From Mytilus trossulus (taxonomy: Eukaryota; Mollusca; Bivalvia; Mytilida; Mytilidae), in assembly GCF_036588685.1 (NCBI RefSeq), contig NC_086381.1, positions 67,215,436-67,279,435 of the forward strand: a DNA stretch of 64,000 nucleotides, read 5' to 3'. The translations under genes were made by a program, and so were the position numbers. The first letter of the stretch is position 1. Each line of letters begins with the position of its first letter. Under the pieces are notes generated by a model. That model was given only the letters and a program-made list of their open reading frames with translations. It searched no databases and was not told the origin of the DNA. Of the stretch, positions 58,301-64,000 are shown one piece after another.

Positions 58301-61300
58301 CAACAAATAATAATGACTACACAATATAAGGTCCATGTATAGATTGTCAATATAAAATAAATGAGTCATGGGACACCCATGTAATATAATGTTCAATGAT
58401 GTTATAAAGGGGTATAACTAGAGGACGGTAAAAGTGATGCCAGCAAGTTCAACCTCATCTGTGTTCTGTGGTAATAGGCATTGTGTATTAATTTATTAAT
58501 ATTTGGTTGAGCCAAACAACAGTAAGAGAACCAAAACTAATTTCTTACAGACGGACAAGAGTAACACTTGATACCCCCTTCTGTGACAGCATACAAATAC
58601 AATTAGAGAGGTTACAAAAAATTTCAAATAATTTAATACATGTGTTCTGTAGTAAAACATATGTATAAAGAATTCAGTACAAATACATTAAGAAAATCTT
58701 AGTGGGAAAGAACCAAATCAAGCACTTACCTAAACATAGCATTCATATCACTAGGTACATACTGAAGTGAGGCTACAGGTGACCTACTTCCTTCAGTATT
58801 CAATTCTTGGACATGCTCAATTGTGTTACGTATATCATACTCTAACACACAACCATTCTGCATGCCAACATAGAAGAAGTTTCTATCATCAGCATTCCAA
58901 ACACAACTCCAGGACGGTAACTGGGTTTCATATCTGTAAAATAAACAAGGAATTTTCATGATTATAGAGGGTTATATTTGCAAATTTTGAGATTACAATC
59001 ATTCATAAATTGTTTTTCTCAAGTGAATTTTATCTTAAAAATGAAGATCAGAATCATGCACAAAAAATATGTGAAAAACAAGCCAATCCGTGTGCTGCTA
59101 CTCACTAATGATACCCCTGTCCGCTAAAAGTATAAGGTTAACAGAAAGTTGTTGAGTGATGAATCTGAAAATGCATCACTCAATGCACAGTATAATTTAC
59201 TCATATAAAGCCTGAAACCAAATTTCAAAAATCCTTACAATGTAGTAATTTAGAAAGTTGCGACGAAAAATATTCATGGAACAGATATACGGACTGGCGG
59301 ATGGACGGACAGATAGAAGTAAAACAGTAAACCCAGACTAGTGGATTCCATTTTCAAATAAATAGTCTTGAATTATCTTATGTTCTCTTAAGGATACTCC
59401 AATAAACACTGGCCACAACAGTCTAGTCAGTAGTTCTGACAGTTGCGTTAAAAACCAACAATTAATCAATCTTATGTTATAAATTTAATAGTAATTAAAA
59501 TTCTAATCAATGACCCTAAAGTTCCAAACAAAGAGATAACAGTTTTGAAATGTTATTAAAAGGATTTTTCCTTGATCACTTTTGGCAAATGTTTTTTTCC
59601 AAACAGTACAGCTACACTTTCTATCAAAATTTCAAATATTTGTATGCTTTTAAAACAAGAGGCTCTCAAGAGCCTGAATCGCTCACCTGAATTTTTTTGG
59701 TTTAATCTCTCATCAATGATTATTTTGGCTTTTCAATTTATTTAAATGTTCTTTGAATCGTCCTATTTTCTTCAAAAGCAAAAAAAAAATCATTTTCTCC
59801 TATGTTCTATTTTAGCCATAGGAGCTATGTTTCTTGACATACAAGGAAATGAAATATAAAATTTATACTAGATACTCTGAAACTCATTTAGCCTAAATTT
59901 GGCTGAAATTGATACAGCAGTTTCAAAGGAGAAGATTTTTTAAAGTAAGTCAACATGATGAACAAATTTTGAAAAATTGTCATTAAAGGACAATAACCCC
60001 TTAAGGGGTCAATTGACAATTTTGGTCATATTAACTTATTTGTAGATCTTACTTTGCTGATCATTTTTGCTGTTTACAGTTTATCTTTATCTATAATAAT
60101 ATTCAAGATAATGACCAAAAACTGCAAAATTTCCTTAAAATTACCAATTAAGTGGCAGCAACCCAACAATAGTTTGTTTGATTCATCTGAAAATTTCAGG
60201 GCTGATAGATCTTGATCTAATGAACATTTTTACCCCATGTCAGATTTGCTCTAAATGCTTTCGTTTTTGAGATATAAGCCAAAAACTGCATTTGACCCCT
60301 ATGTTCTATTTTAAGTAACGGCCGCCATGTTTTTTGACGGATCAAAAATCGAAGCGCACACTTTGAGCAGGATATACTAAGGAACAATCATGCTAAGTTT
60401 CATTCAAATCCATTCAGTAGTTTCAGAGGAGAATGTTTGAAAATTTGTTAACGACGAAGACGACGGACGCCAAGTGATGAGAAAAGCTCACATGGCCTTT
60501 TAGGCCAGGTGAGCTAAAAACATGAAACGTTTTTTTTTTTTTTTAGACATATGCAATTAAATAAATATTTTACAAAGAAGGAGATTGCAATAAATTTATA
60601 TTGTTATGCAAATAACAGTTATCAAAAGTATTTGAATGGAATATCCCTAAAGAAATTACAGTATTAACAATATGCAATTCTTATTTTAACACTTATGAGA
60701 ATATAATTTATTTGTATGAACACAACATATATAATCTACAATGAAAAGTCTATCATAAAAATTTGCTAAAGTACATCATTTCTTAAAAGTTTTAAAATCT
60801 AATCTTGTAGTATTCTTAAACACACGAAATATACAAAACAATGTTACAATTTCCTATTCCGATATGCTCATAAGTAAAAATGTTTGTTTCAAACAATAAT
60901 CTTACGTTTGTACGACAGCATTACTTATAACACTGGTCATCTTGACCGTCTTGTCTAAAGCACAGCTCAGTAATATGCCATCATCTACGTTAGGATGGAA
61001 ACTTACATCACGGATAGTCTTACTGTGGATAGTTAGATACTGAGAAGTTTTGAAATCCAGCGTACTTATCTGAAAAGAAGATATTATATGTCAACAAGTA
61101 AAACTGTGATCCACTGCTATTTTGATGATGATGATAAATCATAATGCCTAATATCCTGCAGCAAATCAAAAGGACTAGAACATGTTTATCATAATATAAT
61201 ATGAATACAGCTTTGTAGCTAACTTACGAGACCAATGCTTAAAGGAAATCAGTTGACAGGAAGTTGATGAGTGATAAATCTAAATATGCTTCACACAGGA

Positions 61301-63112
61301 AGGAATGTTAACATGAAGACTGATAACAAAATTTAGAACTCTGATTTGCAGTTCCTGTAAAAAATGCAAAATAATTTCATATCTTATATATATATCTACA
61401 CACAATATTTCTGAAATCAAAAAAAATAATCTCACATTTTTGTCCAGACTTATTCAATAACAAATGCACACAATATTTTCTTAATTTACAGTTATAAAAT
61501 CTATATTTACCTATAAATTTAAAGTATTCATAACAAGACACGCACCTTTTTAATTCCAAATCCTGGAAAGAGAGAACTTGCTGACGGCTGAGATACAACC
61601 AGTGTGGCTAATGATGGACTGTAAGCCATCACACGACAGTTCCCACCCTGAAAGAAAGAGAGAACTTGCTGACGGCTGAGATACAACCAGAGTGGCTAAT
61701 GATGGACTGTAAGCCATCACACGACAGTTCCCACCCTGAAAGAAAGAGAGAACTTGCTGTCGGCTGAGATACAACCAGAGTGGCTAATGATGGACTGTAA
61801 GCCATCACACGACAGTTCCCACCCTGAAAGAAAGAGAGAACTTGCTGACGGCTGAGATACAACCAGAGTGGCTAATGATGGACTGTAAGCCATCACACGA
61901 CAGTTCCCACCCTGAAAGAAAGAGAGAACTTGCTGACGGCTGAGATACAACCAGAGTGGCTAATGATGGACTGTAAGCCATCACACGACAGTTCCCACCC
62001 TGAAAGAAAGAGAGAACTTGCTGACGGCTGAGATACAACCAGAGTGGCTAATGATGGACTGTATGCCATCACACGACAGTTCCCACCCTGAAAGAAAGAG
62101 AGAACTTGCTGACGGCTGAGATACAACCAGAGTGGCTAATGATGGACTGTAAGCCATCACACGACAGTTCCCACCCTGAAAGAAAGAGAGAACTTGCTGA
62201 CGGCTGAGATACAACCAGTGTGGCTAATGATGGACTGTAAGCCATCACACGACAGTTCCCACCCTGAAAGAAAGAGAGAACTTGCTGACGGCTGAGATAC
62301 AACCAGAGTGGCTAATGATGGACTGTAAGCCATCACACGACAGTTCCCACCCTGAAAGAAAGAGAGAACTTGCTGAAGGCTGAGATACAACCAGAGTGGC
62401 TAATGATGGACTGTATGCCATCACACGACAGTTCCCACCCTGAAACAAATATAGTTTTTCAATCTAATAATGATCATGAGGGAATTCAGATGTCATGTAT
62501 TTGCATAGAAAACATGTCTGCTTTTACCAATTTTCATTGCATCTTCTGGACTTTTCTATTTTCTATTCATTTATAAACTTTAATCAAAACCAAGATTTCC
62601 CTTCTTTTTCAATTTCCTTCAAAAATAATTTCTCTCATTTGATGGTATAACAGATTTTGATTTAAATTGATTTTTGGTGTTTAATTGCATTTTCAAACCT
62701 ATTGGCTATATGGTGCCAGTAAGTTTTTATTTTTAAGAGAAAGCAAAAGTCTCCTGAAAGCAACCACCATTTGGCAGGATAGCTGATAAAACTAGTCAAT
62801 TAAGATTGGACTCAAAATCATCCTCAAAATATGTGGGGTTCAAAATCTCACAATCTCAGTATAGAATTGCTTGTGGCACAGTAGTTGAACTATATACTTG
62901 GCCATCAAGGCCCTTGTAAAATAGAAATCCCAGCAAATTCAGTCGTATCCCTTACAGTGCAAGAAAACAAGCTTTAGTTAATTTTGTGTTAACTCACATC
63001 CCATATTTTGATTGTTTTGTCCAAGATAAACTGTCCATCACTCTGTGTAGAGGTAGGATTATCTGATACATTTGACTGTGATGAATTTATACACATCTGT
63101 AATGGCTGTGAT
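55236..63112 (-). CDS. RFWD3: RFWD3 (RING and WD40 E3 ubiquitin ligase), C-terminal seven exons
   Basis: RFWD3 is a nuclear E3 ligase that ubiquitinates RPA and RAD51 at stalled forks and in interstrand crosslink repair (FANCW); its WD40 domain binds RPA. Seven minus-strand exons join in phase: 62998-63112, 61546-61647, 60906-61069, 58730-58933, 57879-57970, 56641-56921 and 55236-55385 (stop TAG). Landmark residues shared with vertebrate RFWD3 are NCRVMAY, SQPSASSLFPGFG, LLSCALDKTVKMTS, VVQTYETQLPSWSC, YDIRN..HVQEL, LLVGQLD..SFYE, VCAGEE, and a final LTDKILKVFKW. N-terminal SQ-rich, RING and coiled-coil exons lie beyond the right edge. The second exon carries the 88-bp tandem amplification. 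Introns hold a MITE and a family C repeat. Confidence 0.95.
55904..56045 (+). repeat. Family D copy, uninterrupted
   Basis: 'ggggccagctgaaggacc' through 'gaccttctgctgttg' and 'tcaggttgttgtctctttga'. It lies in the last RFWD3 intron and serves as the empty-site reference for 51780-53440. Confidence 0.8.
56641..56921 (-). CDS. RFWD3: RFWD3 exon (WD40)
   Basis: Acceptor TTATTGCAG, donor TCG|GTAGGT, 281 nt. Encodes SSQCFEPNTRHLLCSFKPSQ, then ending NMLVCAGEESTQS. Aligns with the family segment that ends VCTGDE in vertebrates. Confidence 0.93.
57098..57525. mobile_element. MITE in an RFWD3 intron
   Basis: The left end 'aggccaaaaaaaatatgtgt' with 'ggttacatca' and 'tagggtaggtaggt' is inverse to the right end 'gggtcggtcaggtaacc' with 'acagacattttttttt'. 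Arms are imperfect and no coding content was seen. Confidence 0.6.
57879..57970 (-). CDS. RFWD3: RFWD3 exon (WD40)
   Basis: 92 nt between acceptor AAATACAAAATGT-type TTTCAG and donor G|GTAAGG. Encodes CGGLLVGQLDKVSFYEKKQD, then HILPVE. The vertebrate counterpart reads GGVLAGTLEDASFWE. Confidence 0.92.
58730..58933 (-). CDS. RFWD3: RFWD3 exon (WD40)
   Basis: 204 nt, acceptor TTTTACAG, donor AG|GTAAGT. Encodes YETQLPSWSCVWNADDRNFF, then GCVLEYDIRNT and HVQELN. Clear match to the WSCCW and YDVRNT region of RFWD3. Confidence 0.95.
59085..59335. repeat. Dispersed repeat in RFWD3 intron
   Basis: 'agttgttgagtgatgaatct' and 'ggacggacagatag'. A diverged relative lies at 61215-61360 ('gaagttgatgagtgataaat'). 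Confidence 0.55.
59654..60520 (+). repeat. Repeat family C in RFWD3 intron
   Basis: Begins 'caagaggctctcaagagcct' and ends 'ggccttttaggccaggtgag' (60495-60514) then 'ctaaaa'. Inverse orientation to, and very similar to, the outer parts of 52035-53393, with fewer internal units. Confidence 0.85.
60906..61069 (-). CDS. RFWD3: RFWD3 exon (WD40)
   Basis: 164 nt, acceptor TTCTTTTCAG, donor AC|GTAAGA. Encodes ISTLDFKTSQYLTIHSKTIR, then ILLSCALDKTVKMTS and ending NAVVQ. Matches the LLLSASLDNTIKLTS blade of RFWD3. Confidence 0.95.
61546..61647 (-). CDS. RFWD3: RFWD3 exon, frame-preserving version (last array unit)
   Basis: 102 nt from the 3'-most acceptor (TTCTCTCTTTCTTTCAG) to donor AAG|GTGCGT. 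Encodes GGNCRVMAYSPSLATLVVSQ, then PSASSLFPGFGIKK. Phase 0 at both ends, which fits its neighbours. It is the only one of ten acceptors that gives the RFWD3 frame. Confidence 0.9.
61559..62447 (-). repeat. RFWD3: Ten-unit 88-bp array duplicating an RFWD3 splice acceptor and exon
   Basis: Acceptor junctions (first exon base on the minus strand) occur at 61647 and every 88 bp up to 62439. Nine have the tract TCTCTCTTTCTTTCAG; the outermost (62439) has ATATTTGTTTCAG and looks ancestral. Units differ at only a few bases (for example 'ctgtatgcc' for 'ctgtaagcc' in two units, 'gtcggctg' and 'gaaggctg' once each). 88 is not a multiple of three, so the series of 77-codon minus frames are three-frame read-throughs and not real proteins. 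Confidence 0.97.
62998..63112 (-). CDS. RFWD3: RFWD3 exon before the WD40 domain
   Basis: 115 nt, acceptor ATTTACAG, donor GAT|GTGAGT. Encodes SQPLQMCINSSQS, then DGQFILDKTIKIWD, ending in phase 0 to meet GGNCRVMAY. Less conserved than the later exons; called from splice signals, phase and position. Confidence 0.75.
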
Positions 63113-63639
63113 CTGTAAATAAAAATAATATGTGGATTTTAAAATAATAAAATGTGTCTTATTTTCATGTTCTCCAAAATAATGTGTTTCATTTTCATCA
63201 TGTTCATGATTTTCAAAAATAACAATTTTTCTAATTTCAGTTCTAGTCAGCATTTTTGGAATGGAGATATGCATAGACCCAGGTGAGCTAAGACTGAACA
63301 TCAAAAATAATACAGAGAATAATTTGAACTAGATATCATTGAGATGGAAGCCATCTCTGTGGGCCCCGCTGTCAATAACGTGGGGTAAATAAGTTGTATG
63401 GATAATCTGATATGAAGCATTATTTGAAGTTATTACATAGTCTCATGTGTGATTTCAATCTAAGATTTTAAGTTAAAACTGATAAATATTCTCATCTTTC
63501 TTTCATAGTATAATAGTGATATGACTGCATGATGTGAACTAATTGTTGACTACTCTAAGGTGACTTCTGGATATATGGATTGATGTTTGAACAATATGTT
63601 TAAAGGTGCTGCCCAATTGATATTTGTCACATATTTTTA

Positions 63640-64000
63640 GAATTATGCCTTCAATATATTATGACCCACCAAGTATAAAGTATGAAATATTAACGGTTCT
63701 CGAGAGGTAGAGCGGACAAAATTTGTTAAGAATAACGAACGGATGGACAGACCGACAGACTAACCTTAGACCTAGGATGCATACATTATGACACATTCTC
63801 TGGTGTTGGTTTATATATATGTTAAGTTGAAAATGTTTGTCAGGTATAAAGTATGAAATAATAACAGCTGTCCACTCAAAATATAGTGTGGATCAAATTT
63901 GTTAGCGATGGACAGACTAACAGACAGACAGACCTTTGACTTAGGAAGTGGTACATACATCATGACACACCCTCTGGTGTTGGTTAAAATGGATGTCAAG
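63640..64000. repeat. ~173-bp tandem repeat, two units, runs off the edge
   Basis: 'gtataaagtatgaaat' at 63672 and 63845, each followed by 'caaatttgtta'-like text, 'gacagac' runs and 'ctctggtgttggtt'. The second unit reaches the window end. Confidence 0.85.

Noticed and set aside
61550-62448. Nine overlapping 77-codon minus frames
   Set aside because: They are frame-shifted read-throughs of the 88-bp array, which cycle through all three frames and end in the same stop. Only the last unit contributes to RFWD3.
1-64000. tRNA, rRNA and snRNA genes
   Set aside because: I looked for tRNA B-box words and conserved rRNA or snRNA segments on both strands and found none I could support.

Overview
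The window is AT-rich eukaryotic nuclear DNA with short spliced exons far apart, large introns and dense interspersed repeats. Several repeat families match, from memory, sequences common in mytilid mussel genomes, for example the one ending in 'gttgtctcattggcaatc'. A bivalve mollusc, probably a mussel, is the best reading. No bacterial operon, CRISPR array, rRNA or tRNA gene was seen.

Layout. (1) 1-4.8 kb: on the minus strand, the first coding exon of NCKAP1, the Nap1/HEM subunit of the WAVE complex; the rest of the gene lies to the left. (2) 4.8-19 kb: decayed LINE fragments, several repeat families, a possible small minus-strand transcript (9.3-10.7 kb) with promoter-like motifs, and a 916-bp tandem duplication carrying exon-like segments. 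(3) 19.8-23.4 kb: two coding-like minus-strand exons of unknown identity. (4) 24.6-35.4 kb: a four-exon plus-strand unit present three times in tandem, mostly decayed, with copy 2 keeping an open frame across three splice junctions. (5) 36-46 kb: mobile-element territory, including a 3.1-kb foldback element with a perfect 9-bp target-site duplication and a 1.27-kb inverted-repeat element with a 5-bp duplication. (6) 46.9-50.1 kb: a complete five-exon plus-strand gene for a small secreted protein of 133 residues with an Arg-rich cleavage site and a C-terminal Gly-Lys. (7) 54.4-64 kb: seven minus-strand exons of RFWD3, covering the C-terminal WD40 part of this ubiquitin ligase through the stop codon; upstream exons lie beyond the right edge.

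The most unusual feature is inside RFWD3. One coding exon together with its 3' splice site has been amplified into ten 88-bp tandem units (61.56-62.45 kb). Only the last acceptor keeps the reading frame, so the other nine act as potential decoy sites. The recognised genes (cytoskeleton, DNA repair, secreted peptide) show no common pathway; they are ordinary neighbours in an animal genome. Repeat families are labelled A-D below only for cross-reference.
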